A DNA stretch of 64,000 bases from Viridothelium virens (GCA_010094025.1 ML991800.1:124001-188000); one strand, 5' to 3'. Positions 9,613-21,835 are shown, counted from the first letter of the stretch. Notes: a model not told the origin generated them from the letters alone. Made by a program: numbers and translations.

Positions 9613-12600
9613 GGTATCCCTGGTTTTGACGAGGAGCTATAGGCTACAAGAGCCGACCATCTCGCGTCAGCAAGAGAGGTCTAGTATGAAAATACCTCCC
9701 TGTGACCACACGCACTCCATTTCATGAACTCAGCAAATGAGATCAAGCCTTACAGATTCGACCATACGTCTTTGCGGACAGAAGGCCTTCCGATTTGGCT
9801 GTGTTCAATACCAGAAGAGGTGCGGATTACATCATTTTCCGCTTGAGTGTTGCGGGTATGCTTGCAAGGCGTTCATTTGACAATGTTCATGAATTCGCCA
9901 ATTGAAGGACGTTGTCTACATTACGTACCTTGATAACGGAGACAAGGGCCACCACAGACGAAAACGAGGGATCATATCAACAAAAGCCGATCAAAATTGC
10001 TGCCACTCGTCCCAACGGCTGTCGAATGCAATCCGCATTCGTTCCGGAGGTCACCGTATAGCAGACACTGCTGGTCGGAGCAGGAGTGACTAGCAACATC
10101 TACTTCGCTATTTCTCTGTGGTTGAATGCGAATCAAAACCTTCTTGTCAACGGAGAATCCATCATCTGGATTGATGGGGGTGCTTGATCCAAGCTATGCT
10201 AGAGTTGTTCTTCACCAAATCCCGATCGACGTGTGAGACTAATGCGCTTGTTGCCAAAAGTGCGTGTTAGACAGCCAGGAAGATGCAATCGATACCTAAT
10301 CCCAAGGTTCCCAGGAACACATTCAGTCTCCAACCTTAAATACTCCTATGTCCTCATCAAATCACAACTGAGGAAACGCCTGGAAAGTTACTGGAGCATT
10401 CAAGCGGGTATGCCAGGCCTCTTCCGTGCAAGTGTTCATCTCGACTTCTCGATTCCCACGCTTGTGTCTTACTCGCGCTACAGATTCGAAAGTAGATCAA
10501 CCTTAATCCATATTATTGCACATTTTGTTTGAGCGTTTCGTGTCCTGCAAATGTTAAAAGACCAGAAGTCTAGAATTTCATTGAAGCAAGGGATTGATAC
10601 GTAGTGGATTTCCCGGAAAATGGAACAACACTACAGAAGCGTGCCTCACGGTAACATGTCTGGATAGGACATAAATAGAAGATATAGATATTATCTCTGG
10701 AAGACCGTTGCCTAATTTCCTAGAATTCATTCCCAGAGTAGATATACCCGGTGTCTGACCTCGACTCCGACCACGACCCCTATCCACTTCTCTGCCATTC
10801 AGGCAAGAAGTTGCACTCAAATAATTATCTGAGCACAGTAAGCAGTTTCTGTACATTGACGTTTTGAGAAGCTTCTTCCCAGAATAATAACGACGCTTCT
10901 TCGCTAAGGGCGACTGCGATAACGGGCTGACATAATCGGTATTGAGTCCTTAGTGACCTCACAGTAGCGTTTAGCAATCAGCCCACCGTTCCCAGCCCCC
11001 GGATCGGTCTTGTATGCAAGGCGTCAGTACGGCATGACATCTGTCTATTTGCGGCTCTGCGGCTGATGTAGCGCTTGATAATAGATTCAGCCGCCCGATC
11101 GCAACAGATCACCAGATGTCGGACGGGCACCTAGATTATTTTCGGGTTCGTCCAGCCTTGGAACTTGGGATAAGATAAAAGCCTTGGTCTAGATTGAACC
11201 AGTGACCGGAGAATTTCTCGCACCATACCGGTTCGCATAATGGTGAAGGAGTCGGTGAATCTGGAGGAACTTTAGTTGATTATCAGGTGATGACGCAGAA
11301 TAACGGTCTCTCGGCCGCAGTTGCCGAAAGCTGCACTTCTGCATTCCTTCGTCAGGATGGCGCGCTATCGACCTCGTGGCGCCCGGCTGATCGCCCTAAA
11401 GTCCCCATCCTACGGTGCTACGGGTTGTACCCGGTTCAGAGCATCGCTCTAAGAGAACTTACGATATCTACCTAGGAAATCGCTTGCACAGGGAAGCGGA
11501 AGGTATGAGCCTGAATGCCAAGAAATCTTCAGCCACAGACTTTCGACTACCCACTCACTAGCTTGCTTCTCATCTCGGACTTGAATCGCTCGCGAAACGG
11601 CCGAGTTGAACGTGAATCCCGTGGCGGGGCAATGCGGGCGGGGCAGTTAAAATCACATGCAGAAGGTTTTGCTTCTTTCGTTTCACGTCTACCTCACAGT
11701 TGTATACTGAGTAAGGCAGCAAGCGCATCATGCTGTGGCACAATGTTGGATTTTGGGAGGGCCATCGAACAAAGCAAAAATCATCAGGTGCTTTTCTGAC
11801 GACTATTATTCCCCCGCCCACCCGCTGGTGGAGCCTCTGACTCGAAGAAGGTTGAGTCACGCCGATCCTGCCGAAGATAAAGATTGAAGTGAAAGCTCTT
11901 GCAGTTGCCCTGGGCAGGTCCCAATCCGAGTGGCCAACCAGCATCCACACCGGTCCTGGTGACTGGATCTCTCGGCGAATCGGCACGCGGCGGACGCTAA
12001 TTCCGCCCTAGAACAACGCAAAAAATGCTAAGATCTAGGTAATTAATTCAAGGGCTCCCTGAAGCTCCATGCACCCAGGCCATGGGTCCTGCATTACCTC
12101 ATACATCACCAAGAAACGATGGTTGGACGCGGTGGCTGCCCCTCCAATTGGAAGCGAATACCACCGGTGAGATGCGAATACAGCCAGTGGAATTAAAATA
12201 TCTCCTATGCGATGCAGATGAGCTATGTCCAGTGGAAGACGAGTTGACTATCTCAAGGATGAAAGTAAATACATAGACGAACCGACTAGCCACGGTGGGA
12301 TGCAAAATCCCCGGTCACGTCACTGGCGGCTACTCCCAGTCCTCGCTAACCGTTACCAGAAGAAAAAATAGTGGGTGCAGCTGTTCTTACCCACGCCGCG
12401 ACCGAACTTCGGCGTGTAGCCTACCGCCCTGTCATGGTTAGAGACCGTCAGCGCCGAGTGCTGCAAACCTACTAGGTAAGTACCTACTGAGGACTCACAA
12501 GCGACTGCGGGCTCTAGCACTCGGCACACTCGGCGCACTCGGTAAAGATAGTAGCGGCACAGACGGATTGCGCTGGCGCCGAATGAGTTATACCTCAAAC

Positions 12601-13132
12601 CAACAGTCTTTTGACCTTAGGCAGCATGCCTCATCTTACCTCACCTCGCCGCATTATGTCCGGACCAACCGCCTTGCTGACATATTCCGCCTGTTTCCAC
12701 CGTCCTCCACATGCTCAAAAGCTTTGTCCTCCGCTGCTCTTTCTGCCTATACCTAATCACTCTGGAGCTTGTCTTTTCTTTTGGAAATACAAGCGTTGGC
12801 GCATTCCGAGCTGAGGCGCATTCAGACTATCTTGCATACGAAAATCTACTCTCATCTAAGCTCTCTCGTAGGTATTAAGAGTCTTTTGCCTCAGTTTCAA
12901 CTTCGGACCCAAGCTTTTCGTTATCTGAGCCACGTCCCCGCAGCATGCGCAGGTAGTTGCAAGTGCGACTGCCCAAATTGTGACGAGTTGTTTCCCGGCG
13001 CATTCCTTCACTTCACAGCCTTCACATGCTCTACAGCTGACGAACGGTCCTCTTCTAGCTGCCTCATTATCCTAACTCTGAAGCTCGCTTACTCTACACA
13101 AGAGGTGCTTTCGCCAAGCTTCTTAACGATAC
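9613..13132. other. 3.5-kb gene-poor stretch
   Basis: No recognised gene, tRNA or mobile element. Open frames present (for example 10233-10532 + and 11570-11986 -) have no domain, no good splice partner and no family resemblance. Near 12471-12488 there is a near-palindrome, actaggtaagtacctact, and at 12520-12545 a short triplicate of cactcgg. The part from about 12600 is pyrimidine-rich and is probably promoter and leader of the Ytp1-like gene. Confidence 0.5.
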
Positions 13133-15124
13133 ATGCCGACTGGTCGAGCTTTTCTAATATTCGCCGCCTCGGCGCTGCTCGAGCTTCTGCCTTTGGTAGT
13201 TGCTCATGGAGACGATAGCCATGGACCAGATGGGAAGGCCTTTGTGCACAATGAGTCACCAAGCCGACCTACTATCGCCGATGGAATCAAAGAAGCAAGT
13301 GTCGAGCCTCAAAGCTATTTCGCATTATCAGATCATGCCAGTCAGATGTACACGCACATTTTCCTCATGGTACTAGCATGGGTCGTCATACTTCCAGTCG
13401 GTAGGTACCGTGTGAAGGCCCGGGACAACGAAAAGGATTCACTAATATCTCCACAGCCGTAATGTTCAGCATTGCCAAGTCGCGATACACTTTGCTCGTG
13501 CAAATTCTTTTCTTGGTGGCGAATAGTGTCGGCTTGTTTGTCGGTACCATTTACAACTCTCAGACCCCCGATCTTTATCCAAACAATTCGCATCACAAAG
13601 CAGGCTGGGCCATCACATGGATCGCGTGTGTCTGGGTGTTAATGAGCGTCGTCAATCTCTATATAGGGGGAAACAAGAAGCGTGCCCTGATAAGGCCACC
13701 CCTATCTTTTGGAGCATTGGCGCAACAACAACCTTTCCGGGACAGCACTTCGCATGAGTATAGATGGTCGCGGGACTCTGGCCAAGGGACCGAGCGCAAT
13801 ACTGCTTCCCTTATTGGGAGCCCGCGATCGATGAGCCAGCAGTCAGATACTCTGCACTTCTCTGAAATGCGGTCACCCTTTCGACGGGTTGAGTTCCAAG
13901 ACGACATCGACGTTCACGACGACGACGAAGGAAATGCGGATGACGAAAAGCGAAGCTTTTTGCGCAACAACCGGGTCGACAAGTTCCTCCAGCTCCATGT
14001 ACCGAAATACGCAATTGGTCGGACTTGGTTGGTGTTGCAAGGTGTTTTTCATGCGATCGAACGGATTTTGCTCGTGCTTGGTTTTGTGGGGTTCACCACC
14101 GGCCTAGTGACGTATGGTGGGGTTTTTGTAAGCTCGCCCTCGCCCCTCCAAACTCTCCGAACCCTCCGAACCCTGGTCATGAGCTACAGATGGTAAGATG
14201 ACGCTAACGGGAAATTAGCGCGGCTCCGACGTCTTCAACGGGCTGGCCCATTTCATCAAGGGGGGGATCTTCTTCTGGTATGGCTTGCTCACCCTCGGTC
14301 GCTGGATGGGCTGCTTTGCCGACTTCGGCTGGGCTTGGAATATTAAGCCTACCTCGCAAGAAATGGTGGCTCGCTGGAAGACCGCACTCCCGTCTGCCGA
14401 ATTCATAGAGTCCTTTGTCATTTTCCTATACGGCATTTCCAATGTCTGGTTGGAGCATCTGGCTGCCTGGGGCGATGCCTGGGCACCCCAAGACCTCGAA
14501 CACATCTCCATTACCATCATGTTTTTCGGTGGAGGTTTGCTGGGTATGCTCATCGAATCGAGCAAGGTCCGGGACTTTCTCAACACTAACATTCTGTCTG
14601 CGCAACGCGGAAATGCTCATGAACATGACTTGGAGTGGGACTGGCCCAAGACGTACAGGTTCCCGATGAATCCCCTGCCCGGCCTCATCATCATGCTCTT
14701 GGGTATCATGATGTCTTCTCATCACCAGGAATCTATGGTCTCAACCATGATCCACAGTCAGTGGGGTTCTCTCTTCGTCGGCTTTGCCCTCGCTCGCGCC
14801 GTCACCTACATTATTCTCTTCATCTCGCCTCCGACCTCGTACCTGGCCTCTCGTCCACCTTCCGAACTGGTGTCCAGTTTCTGTCTCGTCGCAGGTGGCC
14901 TCTTGTTCATGGCCAGCAACAGGGCTACTGTCACTGCGCTGGAGCAGTACGACCTCGACGCCATGTTTATCTTCACCCTTACCATGGGGTCAAGCGCACT
15001 GTTGATGGCCTGGTGTGCCATTGTCGTAGCTCTCAAGGGCTGGGCATACCGCAAAGAGAACCGCTCACTCTTCAGCTATCGTCGCAGTCAGCTACATACA
15101 GCACATGAGCCACATACTCCTTAG
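13133..15124 (+). CDS. Ytp1-like multispan membrane protein
   Basis: Three exons (13133-13400, 13457-14127, 14219-15124) give 614 aa; frame is kept at both junctions. A signal-like N-terminus is followed by a His/Asp-containing lumenal segment (AHGDDSHGPDG), a DUF2427-type helix pair around the first intron, and a hydrophilic, acidic loop (about residues 175-270). The C-terminal half holds the Ytp1 domain with repeated membrane helices, including LIIMLLGIMMSSHHQESM with a conserved His pair. The yeast namesake is an uncharacterised protein resembling mitochondrial electron-transport components; no activity is established. The second intron (14128-14218) contains a short tandem repeat of ctccgaaccc. 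Downstream lies Dam1, convergent. Confidence 0.88.
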
Positions 15125-15538
15125 ACCATCCTCCATCCTATGGATTTCCCGTCATTTTCGTCCCTGCTCCTTTAGCGACACGTGCTAGATTCCTCGTTTT
15201 TGCTCATGCCCCTTATAATGCTCTCAAGATACCAATTTGATAGCGAGCGACATTTTGTCGCTCTGCTTTATGCGCTCGTTATGATGTTCACGCCTTTCAT
15301 TTTATGTGGAATTGGATGCTAAATGCAGAGAAGGAGCGGTCATTGTTTTGTGTCGAGTTCAGAGATCGAGGAAGAGAGAGCCAGGCGTGACAAGACAGAT
15401 TTGTAAATATCCCTACTGCACTAGTTATTCCTATGGGATCAACCTCCAACTCTCACTGCTCCTCAAAACTGACCGTAAATTTTCTTGGGTATCTGAATAC
15501 GAAGGAATCAACACATTTACACACAAGACCAAGGGTGG
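15125..15538. other. Convergent 3' intergenic region
   Basis: 414 bp between two stop codons facing each other; it must contain both 3' ends. No coding signal recognised. Confidence 0.5.
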
Positions 15539-16334
15539 TCACCTCCCTCTACCCTTTCCCCGGGCAATCCCACTTGCGCCTCTTCCTCTTGCGCCTCCAC
15601 CTCTACCTGCTCCTGCTGTAGCGCCTCCTCTTCCTCCTGCAGCGCTAGTGCTTCCCTTTTGAGGAGGTGCGCCCATGTTTGTCCTTCGTGGTGGAGCTGG
15701 TGTCTCGAACCGGGATGCGGAGCGGGATGAGATGGGTGGATTTTCTACAAAGGATGTATCGGTAGTGCTGATGTAGCGATTGATTAGCCTCTCGAAAGAC
15801 AGTAGAAGGACACGGTTATGCATTTACAGAAATGTTGCTTCTGGATTCTCCTCAGGGTTATGAAAACGCTGGGTCTCGGCTGAGCGAGGAACTTGGCTCG
15901 TCGTCTCGAGATCGTGTGCGCGTTTGAAGGACTCCGGAACGGGCGTCTATATCAAATGGGTCAACATAGGCCTCCTAAAGCAGAGTGAAATATGAATTCA
16001 CCTCTGGGAAATCGACGCAGAAGGCATTGACGTTCATGCCGTACAATAGACTGCCGAAGTCCTCGGTGAACCGAGCTAAGCTCTCATGCATCAATTGCAA
16101 GTGCATGAAGTTCGCCTCGAGATCGGCCATGCCGTCTGCGAGCTCAGCGAACGCTGGCTCAAGGTCCGCCAAGGGATTCTGCAAGTTCTCCGAAGCATCG
16201 CGTGAGGAGTATCTTTTCGCAGAGGAATCGCGAAGCGAGGCTCGTGAGCTTGGCCGAAGAGGAGTGGTAGGGCGAGAAGGTGGGTGCGACCGTCGGTTCA
16301 CTGGTGTTTGGTGGGACTCGGTGGGCGTAGCCAT
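15539..16334 (-). CDS. DAM1: DASH complex subunit Dam1
   Basis: Three exons (16334-16002, 15946-15838 extended to 15828, 15767-15539) give 226 aa; introns are 55 and 60 nt. A Ser/Arg/Pro-rich N-terminus precedes the conserved Dam1 core (about residues 50-125): ADLEPAFAELADGMADLE, then HLQLMHESLARF, LYGMNVNAFCVDFPE and, across the first intron, TPVPESFKRAHD. The protein is part of the ten-subunit DASH/Dam1 ring that couples kinetochores to spindle microtubules. The last exon encodes a Gly/Arg/Ala-rich tail with several RG and RGG units, a flexible basic tail likely to touch microtubules. A short bidirectional promoter separates it from the Sec14-like gene. Assignment rests on the core motif and is strong. 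Confidence 0.88.
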
Positions 16335-16665
16335 GTCGCTACAATTCGAGAGGGGATAGCTTTGACTTATGGGACACGCGTTGTGTGGTTGAAAGAAACA
16401 ACGCGCTTCGACCACGCTGTCAAAGAAAGGATGACGTCTGCACAGCATTCATCTCTTCATTTGTTCCCGTCTCGAGTATGCCGAGCTGCTGACTCCGGTC
16501 TATCCGCTTCTATACTACGCCGACCTCCATCCTGCCTTCACCGTAGCTTTGCTCTCGCAGAACGGCACTTCCTCTTCCCGTACCGCTCTCCTCCCCGCAT
16601 CCTTCCGCTCAGCTCACTCCGTTCTCCTATTCTCCCATTTCCTCCATGCCCGCCACAAAGTTTTG
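16335..16665. promoter_or_regulatory. Bidirectional promoter region, DAM1 / Sec14-like gene
   Basis: 331 bp between divergent start codons. Pyrimidine-rich on the plus strand from about 16440. The open frame of the Sec14-like gene extends back into it to about 16549 without an ATG. Confidence 0.45.
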
Positions 16666-18518
16666 ATGCGTTCATCTCTCCTACGTCGCCTACCTTATCC
16701 CGCTCGTACCGCCCATTCTCTCGGTATCAGAAGCTCAGCGCACACGGAAACGCTCCTCCACCGCAATCAATTTCTAGCGTCGCTCCCCGCACAGGAACTA
16801 AGACACTATTACCCCAGGTTGGCAGCCTCGGTCCAACCATTTCCAAATACGAAACATAGCGCCATCGGAAGCTGGACTGTCGCGGTTGCATGTGTTGTGA
16901 CAATCACCAGCGCGATCCTTCTGGAAGAACTCTCGAGACCATCTTCACCCATATATATTACCCCACGTAAGCGCCAGGCCTCAGTCGAAGCGGCGGGCGA
17001 GAACAGCACATCCCAGGCCGCAATGGCCGAAACTATACCACCTGGGCGACCGGGCAATCTGACAGCGGAACAAGAACAGAAGTTGAAAGAGCTTTGGAAA
17101 ATAACTTTCAAGCTTTTTGGTGTGCAGAAGCCACACGGTCAGGATGAAGCACAGCTCGATGGGGCAACCAATGGCGAATCAGAGTCTACAAGCACGGCGC
17201 CTTCAGACACAGCTTCGGCGGAACCACCAGCTACACCAGACAAAAGAAAAAAGTCCCGTCTAAGCTTCCTCCGTCGTGGCAATAAGGAAAGCGAGAGCCC
17301 CGCTGCCCCAACGTCCCCGTCTGGGCTGGAGAGCATAGCAGAGAGTTTAGATGGCGCAAACGAGAAATATGGTCAGACCAAACAATTCAGAGAAACGATA
17401 GCATCGCAATCCCCGGAAGCGTTACGCGCAACGTTTTGGAGCATGACAAAGCACGATCATCCCGATGGAATCCTACTCAGATACTTGCGCGCTCGGAAGT
17501 GGGATGTAAATGCTGCCCTTGTCATGTTAGTCAGTGCTATGCATTGGCGCGATCAGGAAATCCACGTTGATGACGATATTATGTACCGAGGCGAGGAAGG
17601 GTGCTTGCTTGACTCTCAAGGCAAGGCGGAGGGCGCAACAAACTCCAGCAAGGAGAGAGACGGGAAGGACTTTTTGGCACAATATCGCATGGGAAAGAGC
17701 TTCCTTCATGGATTGGATAAAGAGGGTAGACCGATGTGTGTTGTGAGGGTAAGAATACACCATGGAGGTGATCAGACGGTGAGTTCTTTGGAGAGATATA
17801 CAGTGCACACGATTGAGACAGCGAGGCTATTATTGAGAGGCAATGTGGATACTGCGACCATTATATTTGATATGACCGACTTTTCCTTGGCAAACATGGT
17901 AGGTTCTGTCCCACTAAGCTTCATAACCTTCGAGATTTATTTTCCAATTAGGACTATACACCTGTCAAATTCATGATCAAGTGTTTCGAGGCCAATTATC
18001 CGGAGTCACTTGGGGCTGTTCTTGTCCACAAATCTCCTTGGATCTTTCAGGGTATCTGGAAAATCATCCGCGGTTGGCTTGACCCGGTTGTAGCAGCTAA
18101 AGTACACTTCACTGGCAATCTCACCGAATTGACAGAGTTCATTGATAAGTCTAAAGCCATGAAAGAATTGGGTGGCGACGAGGACTGGGAATACCACTAT
18201 ATTGAACCTCGAGAGGGCGAGAATGACCAAATGAAGGACACAACAAAGAAGGCTGAACTCCTGAAAGTTCGGGAAGAGTTAGTAAAGAACTACGAGAATT
18301 CGACCTTGGCTTGGATAGACGGCGCCAAAGACGAATTCGAGAAGAGAAACGACGTTGCTGGACAATTGGCAGAGAATTATTGGCAGCTGGACCCGTATAT
18401 CAGGGCCCGGACGCTCTATGATAGAATGGGCTTGATCGGTCCCCAGGGAAAACTAGATTTCTATCCCTCCAAAGACACTGCCACTGGTGAAGAACCTAAG
18501 GATAGCGGAGTTGATTAG
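16666..18518 (+). CDS. Sec14-like phosphatidylinositol-transfer protein (CSR1/SFH2-like)
   Basis: Two exons (16666-17898, 17952-18518) give 599 aa from the first ATG, or 480 aa if translation starts at the internal ATG 17023 (MAETIPPGRPGNLTAEQE), where family similarity begins. The CRAL-TRIO N domain includes LLRYLRARKWDVNAAL; the lipid-binding domain includes GLDKEGRPMCVVRV, IIFDMTDFSLANMDYTPV (spanning the 53-nt intron) and VHKSPWIFQGIWKII. It should exchange phosphatidylinositol and a second lipid between membranes. The 119-residue N-terminal extension is Arg-rich with no acids at first (MRSSLLRRLPYPARTAHS) and has one hydrophobic segment, resembling a mitochondrial presequence plus membrane anchor. 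Which start is used is open. Confidence 0.88.
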
Positions 18519-18657
18519 AGACTTCGATCGTGGCACAGTGAAGTCCCTTATTTGTACAGCGCATATAGCGTCTCTTGGATAACCGAAATAACCTATTCTT
18601 CAATGTACATTTCCTAGATCATCTCTAGGGAAGAAACTTATCAAGTTACCAAAGCTA

Positions 18658-19509
18658 TCATGGCACAGGTCGGCCCTCTCTCGTCGCCTTTGCCATTTCA
18701 CTCATCGCCTTATTATCCGCATAACGCTGATATATCGGCATATAATGCTCCTTATCACTCATCGTCTCCCTCACACTCTTCCTCTCCTCCACCGCCTTCG
18801 CCCACTTCCTCCACCTCGCCCACACCCCCTCATCCTCCCCACCCTGGCCCTCCCCCGGAATCCCCAACCCACCCTTCCAATGATCAAACACCCACAACCG
18901 CACCACCCACGGCGCCAAAACCAAGTCCACCAAGCTCGGCTCCTGCCCAAAGAACCACGGGCCCTCCCCATCCATCTCCTTCGCAAACTCCTTCAGCCTT
19001 CCCAGCAACTCCTTACGCACCCTATCGAGCCCCGCCCCCGCCTCCTCCGCACTACTCCCCTCCGGCGGCTGGTACTGCAGAAACCGATGGTAGCTGGGCA
19101 CAATCCTGCTCGTCACGAAATCCGACCAGATCCTGCCGCGAGCGCGGAGGTAGGGGTCGCTGGGCCGGAAGCTAGGCGCATGGTCCGGGTAGACGTCTTC
19201 GAGGAATTCGAGCACGACGTTGGATTCGTAGAGGGGGCGGCCGTCGTGCTCGAGCGTGGGGACGAGGCCGCGCGGGTTGAGCTGCAGGAGGGAGGCGGGT
19301 TTGTGGTACGGGTTGACTTCGATGTATTGGTAGGGGATTTTCTTTTCTTCGAGCGCGAGCCAGACGCGTTGCACGAAGGGGCAGAACCAGCCGGCGTAGA
19401 GGGTTAGTGGCGCGGGGGAGGTGTGGGCGGCGACGGTGTGGGCGGCGGGGCCGGTGGCGACGGGGTGGAGGTTGGCGTCGGGGTGGTTGGTGGTTTGTTG
19501 GGAGGTCAT
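18658..19509 (-). CDS. Glutathione S-transferase, omega-like (Cys type)
   Basis: Intronless, 283 aa, with the ATG at 19509. After about 35 Ala/Thr/His-rich residues, the thioredoxin fold starts with LTLYAGWFCPFVQRVW; the CPF cysteine is the omega/glutaredoxin-like catalytic residue. The glutathione-binding loop reads NPRGLVPTLEHDGRPLYES. The helical C-terminal domain follows to about 250. Omega-class enzymes catalyse glutathione-dependent thiol transfer, dehydroascorbate reduction or dehalogenation. The gene is noticeably richer in G and C in third positions than its neighbours, and the antisense strand is open over long stretches for that reason. Convergent with the Sec14-like gene. It is not closely similar to the GST at the left edge of the window. 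Confidence 0.92.
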   Translation of the reverse strand: MTSQQTTNHPDANLHPVATGPAAHTVAAHTSPAPLTLYAGWFCPFVQRVWLALEEKKIPYQYIEVNPYHKPASLLQLNPRGLVPTLEHDGRPLYESNVVLEFLEDVYPDHAPSFRPSDPYLRARGRIWSDFVTSRIVPSYHRFLQYQPPEGSSAEEAGAGLDRVRKELLGRLKEFAKEMDGEGPWFFGQEPSLVDLVLAPWVVRLWVFDHWKGGLGIPGEGQGGEDEGVWARWRKWAKAVEERKSVRETMSDKEHYMPIYQRYADNKAMSEMAKATREGRPVP

Positions 19510-19872
19510 GGCGGAGGAGAGGGTATGGGGGTTGGAGGCGAGTTTGAGTGATTCACGGACTGGATATTGGATGATGATTCAATATATATATTACCGGCCT
19601 TGGGCATTGCAAATGAAACCCATCTACCTAGTACCTACCTTAATTTGATATGATCAAAAGTGACGTTATGCGGGGCATCATCACTATCGAGGCTAGGATA
19701 AAGGACCCCGCGGCATTCAGACATTGTCTCAAAGGCCTGAAAGACAAGTACTTTATTACAATTGATCCTGGAAACCAGTCTAGAAAGTCACAGAGAGGAA
19801 GACGAGAGCAATTGCGATGGCCTGCGAAGAGTTGAATACTAAGCTGGCTAATAGGGGTGATGGAGTGCACCT
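19510..19872. other. Intergenic region
   Basis: 363 bp between GMC-oxidoreductase stop and GST start, both minus strand. It contains the TATA-like palindrome above and a cluster of TACCTA motifs (19624-19642). Confidence 0.5.
19581..19592 (-). promoter_or_regulatory. TATA-like box of the omega-like GST
   Basis: AATATATATATT, a perfect AT palindrome about 72-83 bp upstream of the start codon at 19509. Position and composition fit a core promoter; not proven. Confidence 0.5.
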
Positions 19873-21835
19873 TCACTTCGAAGCATCCTCTTTAATTAAG
19901 TCTGCACCCTTTTCAGCGACTGCATAAGTTGAGCTCATGATATTTCCTGGAGGTACATCAGTAAGGCCCTTTGGAGATGCAACTTTTTGGTCTAAAGTGA
20001 TGCTTACCTGATATGTGACTTGGGAAAATGCTTGCATCGACCACGCGAAGTCCACTGACCCCTTTCACTCTCAGCCTCGCGTCGACAACCTCCCCTAAAG
20101 CAGCGGTACCAATAAGATGATATTGAGTACTGATATGGTTTCGAGCAAAGTCCATTCTCTCCTCCTCTGTCTCAAGACTTGCGTTCGCTGGAGGGGTAAC
20201 CCGCTCGCCTAGACTCTTTTTCAAGATCGGGACTTGAGACACCTTGTCCAACCAGCGCAAGCCAGCCGCGAAAATACGAACATCCGCCTCATTACGGAAA
20301 TAGCCCGGATCAATCTGAGGCGTTTTGGTCGGGTCGGAGCTGGTGATGTGGACACTGCCGCGTGAGAGAGGATGTTCCAGACACAGAATCAGAGAAATTC
20401 GATTTTTGCCCTCAGGTGGCTTGCTAAAGAATCCGACCTGGTCGCCTCCGGAAGACGTATCTAGCTGACAAGGAATGCAAAATGCCTGCAGATTTGCAAA
20501 TGTGGGATCACTGAGCTGGTCGACGATCCCTTGCTCTTCTTTCTTCTCAAACGGCGTCTTTGCAAGCGAGTTCTCGCGAATGGACGAAAGTATCTCCTTG
20601 TGTTCTTCCGGCGAAACAATCGATGCGTATGAGACAAATCCCATGCACATACCTGGACTTCCATATGGTCCTTTTTGAGTCTCATCGTACATTTTTTGCT
20701 GTGCAGCCTGGTATTCAGCTCCGTGGAGTGCGTCCATAGATAAGATGCCGTCGGCACACTCGAAAAGCATCCCACCGAGCACATGATCTTGAAAGTTGGC
20801 GCCGACAGATTTGTTCTCGACAATGCAATTGATGCCTACAGAAGACAGAACCTCAGGGTCTCCAATTCCGGAGAGCTCCAGTAGCTGGGGTGACTGAACT
20901 GCACCTGCGCTAAGGATGACCTCACGCGAAGCTTTCACCTGGTGTCTCTTACCGTCATGGATGAATTCTACGCCAGTGGCCCGTGGACCCCCGATGCCAC
21001 CCTCCTCAAGCAAGACTTTAGAGGCAAGTGCTTCGGTCAAGACTTTAAGGTTTGGACGCCCCAGATTTGGTCTCAGGTATCCAGTCGCCGCATAACTTCT
21101 GTTGCCTTTATCATCAGTCCGATCAACTGCGCCTAGACTACTGTAAAATCCCAGATGGTCTCCGCTCCAGGCATCCACCAGAGTGTTCTTGGTGCCGGTC
21201 ACTTCGAGAGCAGCCTTACAAAAGTCGTCTTCGAGTGGCATGCGGTAGTCGTTGAAACTTGTATGGATAGGTCCAGAGTTTCCATGATATTTTTCTATCT
21301 CCGCGTGAGGCATGATTTGGGGGTCAGGGCTCCTGTAGCTGCTGTCTGGTGGGTCAAGTGTTTGATGCTTCCGGAAATACGGTATCATTCTCTCCCATGT
21401 CCACTCGTCACTTCCTGCGAGGGATGCCCAGAGATCATAATCCTTCCTTGAGCCTCTCACGTACATAAGGTAATTGATGGCACTCGAGCCGCCGAGAACC
21501 TTACCGCGTGGCATGGAATATGTCTTGTTACCAGCAGCCGGCTGCGGGACGCTTTGCATCATCCAATCATACTCTGGCCTGCCTATCAACTGAGGATAAT
21601 TTGAAGGAGTCGAGATCTTCTTGTCGTCCATTCGGTTTTTGCCAGCCTCAATTACAGCGACCTTTATGTTCGGATCCTCTGTCAGACGTGCAGCAACCAC
21701 CAAACCCGCTGTCCCACCACCTATGATAACATAGTCATATTGCTGGGAAATCAGCTCCGTCGCGCTACATAAGGCAGATCCCGAAGGATGGCTTGCGCTG
21801 TTAGTGTTGCTCGTATGAATCGCTGAAGGGGCCAT
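19873..21835 (-). CDS. GMC-family FAD oxidoreductase
   Basis: Two exons (21835-20008, 19946-19873) give 633 aa. The FAD-binding motif is GGGTAGLVVAARL (about residues 39-51), followed by GMC signature 1 (PRGKVLGGSSAINYLMYVRG) and signature 2 (GAVQSPQLLELSGIG). The active-site His lies in STQYHLIGTAALG and the terminal HISGNIMSSTYAVAEK is only completed by splicing the 61-nt intron; reading through it gives a wrong tail. The family oxidises alcohols or sugars with FAD; choline-, aryl-alcohol- or glucose-type substrates cannot be told apart here. The frame is open upstream to 22075, but a TATA-like element at 21927-21934 lies within that extension and supports the start at 21835. No signal peptide is evident. 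Confidence 0.9.

Noticed and set aside
11570-11986. 138-codon minus-strand frame
   Set aside because: Composition is not coding-like and no family resemblance was found.
18660-19407. Long plus-strand frames with Pro/Ser/His-rich products
   Set aside because: They are antisense to the omega-like GST and arise from its G/C-rich third positions; no domain.
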